A stretch of 44,132 nucleotides of DNA, from assembly GCA_020847915.1 (NCBI GenBank), contig JADLBE010000205.1, positions 1 to 44,132 on the forward strand. Direction: 5' to 3'. Below, in pieces: positions 17,598 to 25,456 of the stretch. The position numbers and the translations under genes were made by a program. The notes beneath the pieces were generated by a model. The model was not told the DNA's origin, did not search any database, and saw nothing but the letters and a program-made list of their open reading frames with translations. The first letter of the stretch is position 1. Every line of letters starts with the position of its first letter. The stretch is from Saprospiraceae bacterium. Its GTDB lineage: Bacteria > Bacteroidota > Bacteroidia > Chitinophagales > Saprospiraceae.

Positions 17598-18350
17598 ATG
17601 CAGCGCTACGTTAACCAATTGCTTGCCGACATCGAAACGGCAACGCGCCATGCGCCGGCGTCGAGCTCGTACAGCTTTCTTCAACATCCTTTCGACGACG
17701 AAGACGGCAGCAACGACCGCGCCCATTACACCCGACTCCTGAAGCTGGGCGACCATACGGGTGTGCCTGCCGAGATGTTCCCCCCCGTGGAAAGGCTGAA
17801 AAACAACCACGTCAAGGACCTGCTCACCGCCCTCGAAGGCCTGTGGCAGGCGTGGAGGGTGCACTGGCATTGTCCGAACGGACTGCGTGCTCGCAAACGC
17901 TACACCGTCATGGTGGCCTGGATGGACCGCAGCGACGTGGCTTACCACGTAGACCTCGGCGCCAGCATCGATTTTTGTGCCGACCGCGAATCCCAGGGCT
18001 GTCCGTTCGGCGAAGAAGGATCCTGCAAATGTGCCATCAACGAAGCCCAGCAGCGGGAAATTGAAAACTGGCAACCACCTGGCATGGAGCCCGACAAACC
18101 CATGTCGCCCTCGGAAGAACTCAACCAATGGCTGCAGGGCGACAAAATGCCTTACCTGCCCTGGATGGAAGAAGACGACCAGGAACGTTACGATAAATTC
18201 ATGACCGAAGAAGACATGCTCACCTGGCTGTACTTCTACCGTCCGCACTGGAACGGCGGCATGCCTCCCGACGAAAGCCACGACGACCCGTCGGACTACG
18301 AGGACTTCGATTGGCGGGATGATGTGGAGGATGTTGATTTGCCGTTTTAA
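17598..18350 (+). CDS. Hypothetical protein, acidic
   Basis: A 250-residue soluble, acidic protein that I do not recognise. The ATG at 17598 is directly preceded by an in-frame GTG, so the start could be one codon earlier. There is no signal peptide or membrane segment. Four closely spaced cysteines lie in the middle (DFCADRESQGCPFGEEGSCKC, in pieces: FC, GCPF, SCKC) and could bind metal. The C-terminal third is very rich in Asp, Glu and Trp (EEDDQERYDKFMTEEDMLTW; DDPSDYEDFDWRDDVEDV). An isolated gene, convergent with nothing and followed by a 37-bp-arm inverted repeat. Confidence 0.75.
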   Translation: MQRYVNQLLADIETATRHAPASSSYSFLQHPFDDEDGSNDRAHYTRLLKLGDHTGVPAEMFPPVERLKNNHVKDLLTALEGLWQAWRVHWHCPNGLRARKRYTVMVAWMDRSDVAYHVDLGASIDFCADRESQGCPFGEEGSCKCAINEAQQREIENWQPPGMEPDKPMSPSEELNQWLQGDKMPYLPWMEEDDQERYDKFMTEEDMLTWLYFYRPHWNGGMPPDESHDDPSDYEDFDWRDDVEDVDLPF

Positions 18351-18440
18351 ATCTGTGTTGCTTGCATCTGTGTCATCTGTGTACCATCGCTCTACGTGAT
18401 GCAATGGTACACAGATGACACAGATGCAAGCAACACGGAT
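18351..18440. repeat. 37-bp-arm inverted repeat
   Basis: Directly after the TAA stop of the upstream gene, 18351-18387 pairs with 18404-18440 with one mismatch around a 16-base loop. Each arm holds short direct repeats of ATCTGTGT. In RNA it would form a long stable stem between two plus-strand genes. It has no T-tract, so a simple terminator is not obvious. Confidence 0.85.
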
Positions 18441-18487
18441 TTACACGGATTTCTGCAACGTTTCTACATCTCCGACGTTTAAAGGGA

Positions 18488-19420
18488 ATGAAACGCGTAT
18501 ACAAACGTCTGCTGATTTTCAGCTTTGTACTTTCCGTCCTCGCCATCGGCGGCGGCTGGTTCGCCCTTGAAAACGTCCTCCCCTTCACGGCCATCAAACC
18601 GTACCGTCAAACACCGGAAAACGCCTCCTGGAAAATCCCGCGCGGCGCTGATCCGGTCGAATATGGACTTACTGTCGATCCGCTTGTAATCCATACCTCC
18701 GACAGCATTACGTTGCAGGGCTGGTTTGTGGCGGCCAACCCCGATTCGAGCGTCAATACCACCGTGATTGTTTTGCACGGCATCAGCAGTTGCAAGGAGT
18801 TCTTTTTGCCGACGGCAGAAAAATTGTCGCAGCGGGGCATCAACACAGTTTTGTTCGACCTGCGCGCCCACGGCGACAGCGGCGGCGATTTTTGTACGTT
18901 CGGCGCCAAAGAAAAATACGACGTGTCCCAAATTGTTGATTCCCTGCTTGCCCGCGATTCTACCATGCGCATCGGCGTGATGGGCCACTCGCTCGGCGGA
19001 GCCATTGCTTTGCAATCCCTGGCCCACGACCCGCGCCTGCAATTCGGTGTCATCGAAAGCACGTTTTACAGTCTGGAAAAAGTAGTGGAACAATACGGCG
19101 AAAACTGGTTCGGCATCCGAAGTGAATGGATGGCCCACGAGGTGCTCGAACGCTCAGGCGAAATCGCCTGCTTCGACCCGTTTGCTGTTATGCCCTGCGA
19201 AGCGGCCAAAGAAATCGAACAGCCGGTATTTATGTCGCACGGCGACCGCGACGAGCGCATCCCACTTGCGTTCGGACAAATCAATTACAACAACCTCGCT
19301 TCAGAAGAAAAACAATGGTACACCATCACCGGCGCCGGTCACAACGGACTTTGGCAAACGGGAGGGCCGAGGTACGTGCAGGCGGTGGTTTCGTTTATAA
19401 AAGCGGGCAGCGGGCAGTAG
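18488..19420 (+). CDS. Alpha/beta hydrolase with N-terminal membrane anchor
   Basis: A 310-residue alpha/beta-hydrolase of the esterase/peptidase S9-like group, anchored by an uncleaved hydrophobic helix at about residues 8-27. The oxyanion-region HG is at 97-98 (VLHGISSCKEF), the nucleophile elbow is GHSLGG (Ser168), the acid residue is likely in SHGDRDERIP, and the catalytic His in GAGHNGLW near the end. The substrate is unknown. The last residues (AGSGQ) and the TAG stop are encoded by the CGGGCAG/TAGGCAG heptads, so the repeat has shaped the end of this protein. Confidence 0.87.
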   Translation: MKRVYKRLLIFSFVLSVLAIGGGWFALENVLPFTAIKPYRQTPENASWKIPRGADPVEYGLTVDPLVIHTSDSITLQGWFVAANPDSSVNTTVIVLHGISSCKEFFLPTAEKLSQRGINTVLFDLRAHGDSGGDFCTFGAKEKYDVSQIVDSLLARDSTMRIGVMGHSLGGAIALQSLAHDPRLQFGVIESTFYSLEKVVEQYGENWFGIRSEWMAHEVLERSGEIACFDPFAVMPCEAAKEIEQPVFMSHGDRDERIPLAFGQINYNNLASEEKQWYTITGAGHNGLWQTGGPRYVQAVVSFIKAGSGQ

Positions 19421-19715
19421 GCAGCGGGCAGGTTTGAATGACGAGATACGAAATACGATTTTTGAGTTTAAAAAGGCCCTCACTCCGCCATTTTTGTCTG
19501 AATCAGGATTCTCAGGATTTTAGGATTTACATGATTTTGCTCCGAATAAAGTGAAAACCACCACTTCAGCACAGACCAAAATCATGTAAATCCTAAAATC
19601 CTGAGAATCCTGATTCAGACAAAAATGGCGGAGTGAGGGCCCTTTAAATTCAAAAATCAAATTTCAAATTTCGTATCTCGTCATTCAAAGCTGCCTGCTG
19701 CCTGCTACCCGCTAA
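19398..19715. repeat. Large composite inverted repeat between convergent genes
   Basis: Each of the two convergent genes contributes the same set of modules. From the plus side: heptads CGGGCAG, CGGGCAG, TAGGCAG (carries the stop), CGGGCAG, then TTTGAATGACGAGATACG, the GGCCCTCACTCCGCC module, and TCTGAATCAGGATTC. From the minus side: TAA, TTAG, CGGGTAG, CAGGCAG, CAGGCAG, then the same order. The central arms (about 19475-19539 and 19577-19642, about 65 bp) are essentially perfect complements around a 37-bp loop. This is the cleanest copy of the whole modular structure in the window. Confidence 0.92.
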
Positions 19716-20456
19716 TTAGCAATTCAAAGCTCCACAAACCGAGATAACCTGTCCACTCACGTACGCACCCATGTCGGAAGCGAGGTAGATGCAGGCATTG
19801 GCCACGTCGTCGCCTGTGCCGAAACGTTTCATGGGGATGGCGCTGAGGTAGCCTTCCTTTGTTTTTTCATCGAGTGCGTCGGTCATTTCCGTGGCGATGA
19901 AGCCGGGTGCCACCGCGTTGCATCGGATGCCGCGCGAGCCGTATTCTTTGGCGATGGATTTGGAAAAACCGATGATGCCGGCTTTGGAGGCCGCGTAGTT
20001 TGCTTGTCCGGCCTGTCCGAACACACCCACCACAGAGCTCATGTTGATGATGGAACCGCCGCCACGGAGCATGGGTTTGAGCCCGTGTTTGGTGAGGTTA
20101 AAGACAGATTTGAGGTTGGTTTGGATCACCTCGTCCCACTGTTGTTCGGTCATGCGCAGCATGAGCGTATCGCGGGTGATGCCGGCGTTGTTGATGAGGA
20201 TGTTGAGTCCGCCAAAATCTTTCACGACGTCGCTTACCAGAGCTTCTGCCTGGGCGTAGTCGCCGGCGTCGCTCTGGTAGGCGCGTACGTTCTCGCCGAG
20301 TTCGGTGGCGAGTGCTTGTGCGCGGGCGGCCGATCCGGCCGAAACGTAGGTAAAGGCTACGCGTGCGCCCTGGGCGGCAAAGCCGCGCACCAGTGCTTCA
20401 CCGATGCCGCGCGAGCCTCCGGTGATGAGGGCAATTTTTCCTTCGAGTAAATTCAT
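19716..20456 (-). CDS. fabG: 3-oxoacyl-ACP reductase FabG
   Basis: A 246-residue SDR matching FabG, which reduces 3-oxoacyl-ACP with NADPH in fatty acid synthesis. TGGSRGIG is at 12-19, NNAG at 89-92, with catalytic Ser141, Tyr154 and Lys158 (YAASK) and FabG-typical ITRDTLMLRM at 93-102. The ATG at 20456 was chosen because it starts immediately before the first Rossmann strand; nine further codons upstream look non-coding. No acpP or fabF is next to it, so it may be a stand-alone copy; other FabG-like SDR roles cannot be excluded. The C-terminus (SVCGALNC) differs from the usual GGM ending. Confidence 0.88.
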   Translation of the reverse strand: MNLLEGKIALITGGSRGIGEALVRGFAAQGARVAFTYVSAGSAARAQALATELGENVRAYQSDAGDYAQAEALVSDVVKDFGGLNILINNAGITRDTLMLRMTEQQWDEVIQTNLKSVFNLTKHGLKPMLRGGGSIINMSSVVGVFGQAGQANYAASKAGIIGFSKSIAKEYGSRGIRCNAVAPGFIATEMTDALDEKTKEGYLSAIPMKRFGTGDDVANACIYLASDMGAYVSGQVISVCGALNC

Positions 20457-20546
20457 AACAAGCTTTGCATTCGGGTTGAACAATCGATGTTTCCGAATGC
20501 AAAGGTGCTAATTGGCGCGTGTATTCTTTTACACGAAGTTAAAAAA

Positions 20547-21632
20547 TCAGATGTAGCGGACTTTAAGGGCCATGTCGCCAAATTCCAGGAGATCGTCGTT
20601 ATCGGTAAACAGCGCTCTGCCGCCTTTCGAAATAACTTCCCAGGCAGCGGCACTGGTAAAGTCGAATGCATCGCCAGGCACATCCTCTGCATCGGCGTCA
20701 AACAAATCAAGACTGTCTTCGTTAAACACGGCGCGGTTTTGAAAGCCTTCGCGGGTGATGAGTAAATCGCCCCGTCCTTCAAGAGCGGCTTTGTAAATTT
20801 CGGTGGGGTCGGTGAGCACAAGCCCGTCACTTACGGCCTGTTGCAATTCGGCAATGGCATCGGTGCGGTGTTGGACCTGACCTTCTTTCACCAACTCCCA
20901 ACCCTGGCGGGCAAGCGTGTGTGGCGCCGTGTCGTTGTAGTTTACCGCACTGGAACCCAGGTAAGTGGAGGCGTTGTCGGTCACTTCACCCAGCATTTGG
21001 AAATTTTCATCGGTAGCAACAACAACGACCTTCAGGCCTTGTTCTTTGGCTGCACGTTGCACTGCTTTGTCCACCTTGTTGAAATACTCCCGCACCATGT
21101 TGTCGCCTTGTTTGGCGTCGCTGATCTTGTACTTATCGGTAATGATGTGTTGCGATTCTTTGAAAGGGAAATCATCGTTGTTAACTTCACCCGTAATGGC
21201 ATCATTTTCAGCCTGGTAAAGATGCACCCCGGAACGGGAAAGCAACAGTATAAGGTAGTTTTGTGTACGGTTGAGTTCGAGTATCAAATGCCGAAGGGCG
21301 AACTGGTTGCTTACCGATACGGCATCGGCAGCCACAGGCCACATGGAACGAACAACCTCATGGGTGTTGTTGGAAACAAAAATGCACAGGCTATCGAGGT
21401 TCTGGTTTACATCCACTTCGCCTGGCAGGTTTTGCAAGGCGGTGAGCAGGTTGGTTACATCGCGTTTGGTATGTGTTTCAAGCACTGTTTTTTCAGCCTC
21501 GTGGCAAAGGTTTTTAAGCACAGTGCCGTCCTTCACATTGTCGGGGTGGGTCCGGTGGGTATTCAGTGTAATGGTTACACATGGTCCTTCCTGATCCGAG
21601 GCTAAATGTTCAATCTGTTGTTTTAAGTTCAT
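20547..21632 (-). CDS. baeRF-type protein (bacterial archaeo-eukaryotic release factor family)
   Basis: A 361-residue protein resembling the bacterial baeRF families, which are related to the archaeal/eukaryotic peptide-release factor fold and predicted to act on stalled ribosomes or in translational stress. The N-terminal domain has the family-type opening LASDQEGPCVTITLNTHRTHPDN. The middle carries LRHLILELNRTQNYLILLLSRSGVHLYQ, and the C-terminal part has the L7Ae/release-factor-like segment LEGRGDLLITREGFQNRAVF. No GGQ is visible. The ATG at 21632 was chosen; further in-frame codons upstream encode only the (TNK) repeat of a 9-bp array. Its function has not been shown, so the name is a family assignment. 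Confidence 0.68.
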   Translation of the reverse strand: MNLKQQIEHLASDQEGPCVTITLNTHRTHPDNVKDGTVLKNLCHEAEKTVLETHTKRDVTNLLTALQNLPGEVDVNQNLDSLCIFVSNNTHEVVRSMWPVAADAVSVSNQFALRHLILELNRTQNYLILLLSRSGVHLYQAENDAITGEVNNDDFPFKESQHIITDKYKISDAKQGDNMVREYFNKVDKAVQRAAKEQGLKVVVVATDENFQMLGEVTDNASTYLGSSAVNYNDTAPHTLARQGWELVKEGQVQHRTDAIAELQQAVSDGLVLTDPTEIYKAALEGRGDLLITREGFQNRAVFNEDSLDLFDADAEDVPGDAFDFTSAAAWEVISKGGRALFTDNDDLLEFGDMALKVRYI

Positions 21633-21669
21633 TTTGTTTGTTTTGTTTGTTTTGTTTGTTTTGTTTGTT
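21633..21669. repeat. 9-bp tandem repeat in the leader of the baeRF-type gene
   Basis: Four copies of TTTTGTTTG (CAAACAAAA in the sense direction) touch the ATG at 21632. The unit is a multiple of three, so the frame upstream stays open through it. Copy-number changes would alter the distance between promoter and start codon and could tune expression; no variation can be seen from one sequence. Confidence 0.85.
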
Positions 21670-21771
21670 TGCTTTGTTTTATACTCCAATTGTCACAATG
21701 TAATGTAATTTTTCCACATTCAAACCTGTAAATCATGGATTTGGTTTTGTTGCTTTGCGGCACATCATAAT

Positions 21772-23013
21772 ATGAGCAACCCGAACGCATACGCCGCCCT
21801 CCGCCAACCCGACTACCGCTTCTTCCTCGCCATGCGGATGTCAACGACGCTTGCCATCCAGATCATGTCGGTATCGGTGGGGTACTTTATGTACGACCTC
21901 ACGGGCGACCCGCTCATGCTGGGCCTCATCGGGCTGGCCGAAGCGGTGCCGGCCATCAGCATCAGTTTGTGGGCGGGGCACATTGCCGACAAATACAACC
22001 GCCGCTCACTGATCGTCGGCTGTATTTCCCTGCTTTTGGTGTGCGCCATAGCCTTGCTAACATTGGTTTGGAACCGCGAAAGTTTGCCGCAGGCCACGCT
22101 GATAGCGGGCATTTATACGGTCATTTTTTTCACAGGCGTGGCGCGCGGCATGTTTAGTCCGGCCAACTTTGCCTTATTGCCCCAACTTGTGGACCGCCAG
22201 GAACTGCCCAACGCCATTGCGTGGAACAGCAGCGTTTGGGAGGTGGCCAGCATCACCGGATTGGGTGTCGGTGGATTGCTTTACGGTTTTGCCGGCGTCG
22301 ATGCGGCATTTGGCACGATGAGTATTTTGTTGGTATTGGCCTTGCTTTTTGTGGTGCAAATCACACCAAAACCCGTACCACCGTCGGAACGTATGGAACC
22401 TGCCATCGTTCGTATTCGTGAGGGATTGCATTTTGTCTTCAGCAACAAAATCATCCTTGGGGCCATTGCGCTCGATTTGTTCGCCGTTTTGTTTGGCGGC
22501 GCCGTGGCGCTTTTACCTGTTTACGCCAAGGATATTTTGAAAGTAGGTCCGGAAGGTCTGGGTGCATTGCGCGCTGCCATGTCTTTGGGCGCCATTTCGA
22601 TGGCATTTGTCATCGCCCACCGTCCGGTAGGCAAACATGCGGGCCGGCTCATGCTGGGTTGCGTGGCCGGATTTGGCTTTTGCATCATCGGTTTTGGGTT
22701 GTCTACGGTTTTTTGGCTTTCTTTCCTCCTTTTGTTCCTCGCTGGGATATTTGATCAGGTGAGCGTGTACATCAGGCAGTCGTTGCTGCAACACCTCACG
22801 CCCGAAAACATGAAAGGCAGGGTATCGTCGGTGAGTTCGATTTTCATCACCTCTTCCAACGAACTGGGCGCCTTTGAAAGCGGCCTGGCGGCCAAATTGA
22901 TGGGAACCGTGCCATCCGTTTTGTTCGGCGGCGTCATGACACTTTTGGTGGTGGCCATTACGGCGTGGAAAGCACCGAAATTGAGAGACCTAGACTTCAG
23001 GGATCTTGAGTGA
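21772..23013 (+). CDS. MFS transporter
   Basis: A 413-residue inner-membrane transporter of the major facilitator superfamily, in the MFS_3 (EntS-like exporter) type by look. It has about 12 hydrophobic helices in two halves. Motif A is visible between helices 2 and 3 (GHIADKYNRRS). Helix-rich segments such as VALLPVYAKDILKVGPEGLGALRAAMSLGA match this subgroup. EntS-type members export siderophores or drugs, but the substrate here is unknown. It is transcribed away from the baeRF-type gene, sharing a 139-bp intergenic region. Confidence 0.9.
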   Translation: MSNPNAYAALRQPDYRFFLAMRMSTTLAIQIMSVSVGYFMYDLTGDPLMLGLIGLAEAVPAISISLWAGHIADKYNRRSLIVGCISLLLVCAIALLTLVWNRESLPQATLIAGIYTVIFFTGVARGMFSPANFALLPQLVDRQELPNAIAWNSSVWEVASITGLGVGGLLYGFAGVDAAFGTMSILLVLALLFVVQITPKPVPPSERMEPAIVRIREGLHFVFSNKIILGAIALDLFAVLFGGAVALLPVYAKDILKVGPEGLGALRAAMSLGAISMAFVIAHRPVGKHAGRLMLGCVAGFGFCIIGFGLSTVFWLSFLLLFLAGIFDQVSVYIRQSLLQHLTPENMKGRVSSVSSIFITSSNELGAFESGLAAKLMGTVPSVLFGGVMTLLVVAITAWKAPKLRDLDFRDLE

Positions 23014-23020
23014 AAAAAAA

Positions 23021-23152
23021 TTGAATGACGAAATACGAAATTTGAAATTTGAAATTAGAATTTGGGGAGTACGCCCGGCATCCAATGTAGCCAGGCGTAT
23101 TTCCCAAATTCAAATTTCAAATTTCGTATATCGTATTTCGTCATTAAAGCTG
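23021..23152. repeat. Inverted AT-rich module between convergent MFS and gcvH genes
   Basis: The AT-rich module (AATGACGAAATACGAAATTT and on to about 23068) is repeated in opposite orientation at about 23103-23146 (ending GTATTTCGTCATT). A short inner hairpin (TACGCC, GGCGTA) sits in the loop. Each gene supplies one arm, as in the other convergent junctions, but the heptads and the CACTCCGCC module are absent here. Confidence 0.82.
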
Positions 23153-23160
23153 TTGAGCGG

Positions 23161-23556
23161 TTACTTACCAACAAAGCTTTTATACGCTTCAGCATTCATA
23201 AGTCCGGCGAGGTCGCCTGCATCCTGAATTTCAACTTTAACGATCCAGCCTTTGCCGTAAGGATCTTCGTTGATAAGCGAAGGGTTGCCGCCGTGGGCAT
23301 CGTCGAGGTCGGGATTGAACTCGAGTACTTTGGCGCGCAGGGGCATAAAAAGGTCGGAGGTGGTTTTAACGGCTTCCACGGTGCCGAATACGCCATGCTC
23401 ATCGATGGTGTTGCCTACCGTTTCCACTTCAACATACACCAGGTCACCCAGTTCGCTTTGGGCAAAATCGGTGATGCCCACATAGGCGATGTTGCCACTG
23501 TCGACGCGTACCCATTCGTGGTCTTCGGTGTATTTGCAGTTGTCAGGGAATGTCAT
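23161..23556 (-). CDS. gcvH: Glycine cleavage system H protein
   Basis: A 131-residue lipoyl carrier of the glycine cleavage system, shuttling the methylamine group between the P, T and L proteins. The lipoyl-attachment lysine is Lys64 in [11 protein letters not shown]. The start [16 protein letters not shown] is the family-typical one, so the in-frame codons further upstream were rejected. The gcvP and gcvT partners are not in the window. The L protein activity could come from the lpd gene at 25918-27324, which is nearby on the same strand but separated by the aminopeptidase and FKBP genes. Confidence 0.95.
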   Translation of the reverse strand: MTFPDNCKYTEDHEWVRVDSGNIAYVGITDFAQSELGDLVYVEVETVGNTIDEHGVFGTVEAVKTTSDLFMPLRAKVLEFNPDLDDAHGGNPSLINEDPYGKGWIVKVEIQDAGDLAGLMNAEAYKSFVGK

Positions 23557-23633
23557 AATTTTAGCTATACGAAAGGTGAAAAGATAATGTGGTGTTGGTT
23601 GGCCGTTTGGCCGGGCCAAAAATACAAAATAGT

Positions 23634-23870
23634 CGGTTGGTTGGTTGGTCGGTTGGTCGGTTGGTCAAAAAAAACAGGTGTCTCCCTGCGGTCGACATGA
23701 CACTTCCCTTGAAATATTGAGGGAAGGGGCGGCCGCAGGCCCGCCCCTTCCCTCCTTCCCAACAACCGCGTGTCATGTCGACCGCAGGGAGACACCTGTT
23801 TTTTTTGACCAACCGACCAACGGCCAACCGACCAACCGACCAACCGACTACCGACCAACCAACTATTCCC
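23634..23870. repeat. Family B inverted repeat in a divergent region
   Basis: The 400-bp gap between the gcvH start and the aminopeptidase start holds perfect 41-bp arms at 23663-23703 and 23770-23810. They carry the words GGTGTCTCCCTGCGGTCGAC and CATGACAC, flanked outside by GGTTGGTC/GACCAACC tandem units (about 23634-23662 and 23811-23870). Inside the loop is a second, perfect 14-bp GC-rich hairpin (GAGGGAAGGGGCGG and its complement near 23718-23753). No gene was seen in it. Confidence 0.9.
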
Positions 23871-23959
23871 CGACTTTAACGCGTTAAGTTTTTGTAATCC
23901 CGTCAAAACTTCCCACTTTGGCCGTTCAAACAGCCCAACCTTTAAATCGCCTGTTTCTC

Positions 23960-25258
23960 ATGAAATACCAGCCACTCAGTCCCGAACTTTTCCAGATAAA
24001 CCGCAAACGTTTCGTGCGTGAAATGAAAGCGAACAGCATTGCCGTTTTTAATTCCAACGACATGATGCCGCGTTCGGGCGACCAGTTTTACCCTTTCCGC
24101 CAAAGTGCAGGTTTGTACTACATGTGCGGTATCGACCAGGAAGAAACGTTGCTTTTGTTGTTCCCCGATTGTCCGAAAGAAGGCTTCAAGGAACTTTTGC
24201 TCATCAAACGTACCAACGAGCACATCGCCGTGTGGGAGGGCCACAAATACACCAAAGAAGAGGCGCGTACAACTTCAGGCATTGAAAAAGTGCTGTTCCT
24301 CGACGAAGCGGAGGTCATCCTGCACGAACTTTTCCTGCTCGCTGAAAACATTTACATCAACCTGAATGAAAACGACAAGTTCATCACCGACGTGGAAACG
24401 CGTGAATTCCGCTACGCCCGTCAGTTGAAGTTTAAATACCCTGCACATACCTACCTGCGTGCGCAGCCCATCATGAAAAAGCTGCAAATGATCAAAAGTC
24501 AGCACGAAATCGAGGCCATTCAACACGCCGTCAACATCACCGGCGACGCTTTTCGCCGGGTGTGCGAATTCGTAAAACCCGGCGTTTGGGAACACGAAGT
24601 AGAGGCTGAAATCATCCACGAATTCATCCGCCAACGCTGCACGGGCCACGCCTACGAACCCATCATCGCTACGGGCAAAAACGCCTGCGTGTTGCACTAC
24701 ACCGAAAACAACAAACAGTGCCAGGACGGCGATGTGTTGCTCATGGATTTCGGTTGTGAATACGCCAACTATGCCGCCGACCTCACTCGTTCCATCCCGG
24801 TGAGCGGCACCTTTACGGAAAGGCAAAAAGCCGTGTACAACGCCGTATTGCGCGTCATGAAAGAAGCCAAAGCCTTGCTCGTGCCGGGCAACACCATCGA
24901 TGAACTCAACAAAGAAGTAGGGAAAATGATGGAAAGCGAACTGCTGGGCCTCGGCCTCATCAGCCGCGGGGATGTAGCCAACCAAACCAAGGACAAACCC
25001 GCTTACAAAAAATATTTCATGCACGGCACCAGCCACCACCTGGGCCTCGATGTGCACGACCTCTGCCTGCGCTACGAACCGTTCCGTGCAGGCATGATTT
25101 TCACCTGCGAACCGGGCATCTATATTCCGGAAGAAAACCTCGGCATCCGCCTCGAAAACGACATCCTCATCACCGACGACGGCCCGATCGACCTCTTCGC
25201 CAACATCCCCATCGAAGTGGAGGAAATTGAGGCGATGATGCAAACTTTAGTCGGTTAG
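23960..25258 (+). CDS. Aminopeptidase P family protein (M24B)
   Basis: A 432-residue Xaa-Pro aminopeptidase, which releases N-terminal residues preceding proline. The N-terminal AMP_N domain spans about 1-160 (QFYPFRQSAGLYYMCGIDQEE). The pita-bread catalytic domain has the five dinuclear-metal ligands: Asp263 and Asp274 (MDFGCEYANYAADLTR), His359 (HGTSHHLGLDVHD), Glu384 (EPGIYI) and Glu399 (RLEN). The ATG at 23960 is preferred to an upstream TTG because the residues before it lack family similarity. The final LVG and the TAG stop fall inside the TCGGTTAG repeat. A cytosolic location is expected since no signal peptide is present. Confidence 0.92.
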   Translation: MKYQPLSPELFQINRKRFVREMKANSIAVFNSNDMMPRSGDQFYPFRQSAGLYYMCGIDQEETLLLLFPDCPKEGFKELLLIKRTNEHIAVWEGHKYTKEEARTTSGIEKVLFLDEAEVILHELFLLAENIYINLNENDKFITDVETREFRYARQLKFKYPAHTYLRAQPIMKKLQMIKSQHEIEAIQHAVNITGDAFRRVCEFVKPGVWEHEVEAEIIHEFIRQRCTGHAYEPIIATGKNACVLHYTENNKQCQDGDVLLMDFGCEYANYAADLTRSIPVSGTFTERQKAVYNAVLRVMKEAKALLVPGNTIDELNKEVGKMMESELLGLGLISRGDVANQTKDKPAYKKYFMHGTSHHLGLDVHDLCLRYEPFRAGMIFTCEPGIYIPEENLGIRLENDILITDDGPIDLFANIPIEVEEIEAMMQTLVG

Positions 25259-25456
25259 TCGGTTGGTCGGTTGGTCCGTTGGTCGAAAAAAAAGGTGTCT
25301 CCCTTCGGTCGACATGACACGCGGTTTTTGGCAAGGAGGGGGCGTGCCTCCGGCACGCCCCCTCCTACAATTTGTCCCGAAAAGTGTCATGTCGAGCGTC
25401 AGCGAGACACCTATTTTTTGACTAACCGACTAACCGACTAACCGACTAACCGACTA
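25250..25456. repeat. Family B inverted repeat that supplies both convergent stop codons
   Basis: The plus-strand aminopeptidase stop TAG (25256-25258) and the minus-strand FKBP stop TAG (25454-25456) both lie in TCGGTTAG-type octamer arrays. The octamers flank inward-facing copies of the GGTGTCTCCCTTCGGTCGAC and CATGACAC words. At the centre is a perfect 14-bp GC-rich hairpin (GGAGGGGGCGTGCC, three-base loop, near 25335-25365). It is a second copy of the 23.6-kb element with different loop sequence. Confidence 0.9.

Noticed and set aside
23561..23906. Small open frames within the GGTTGGTC/GTCGACATGACAC repeat
   Set aside because: They consist only of translated repeat units on both strands and have no protein character.
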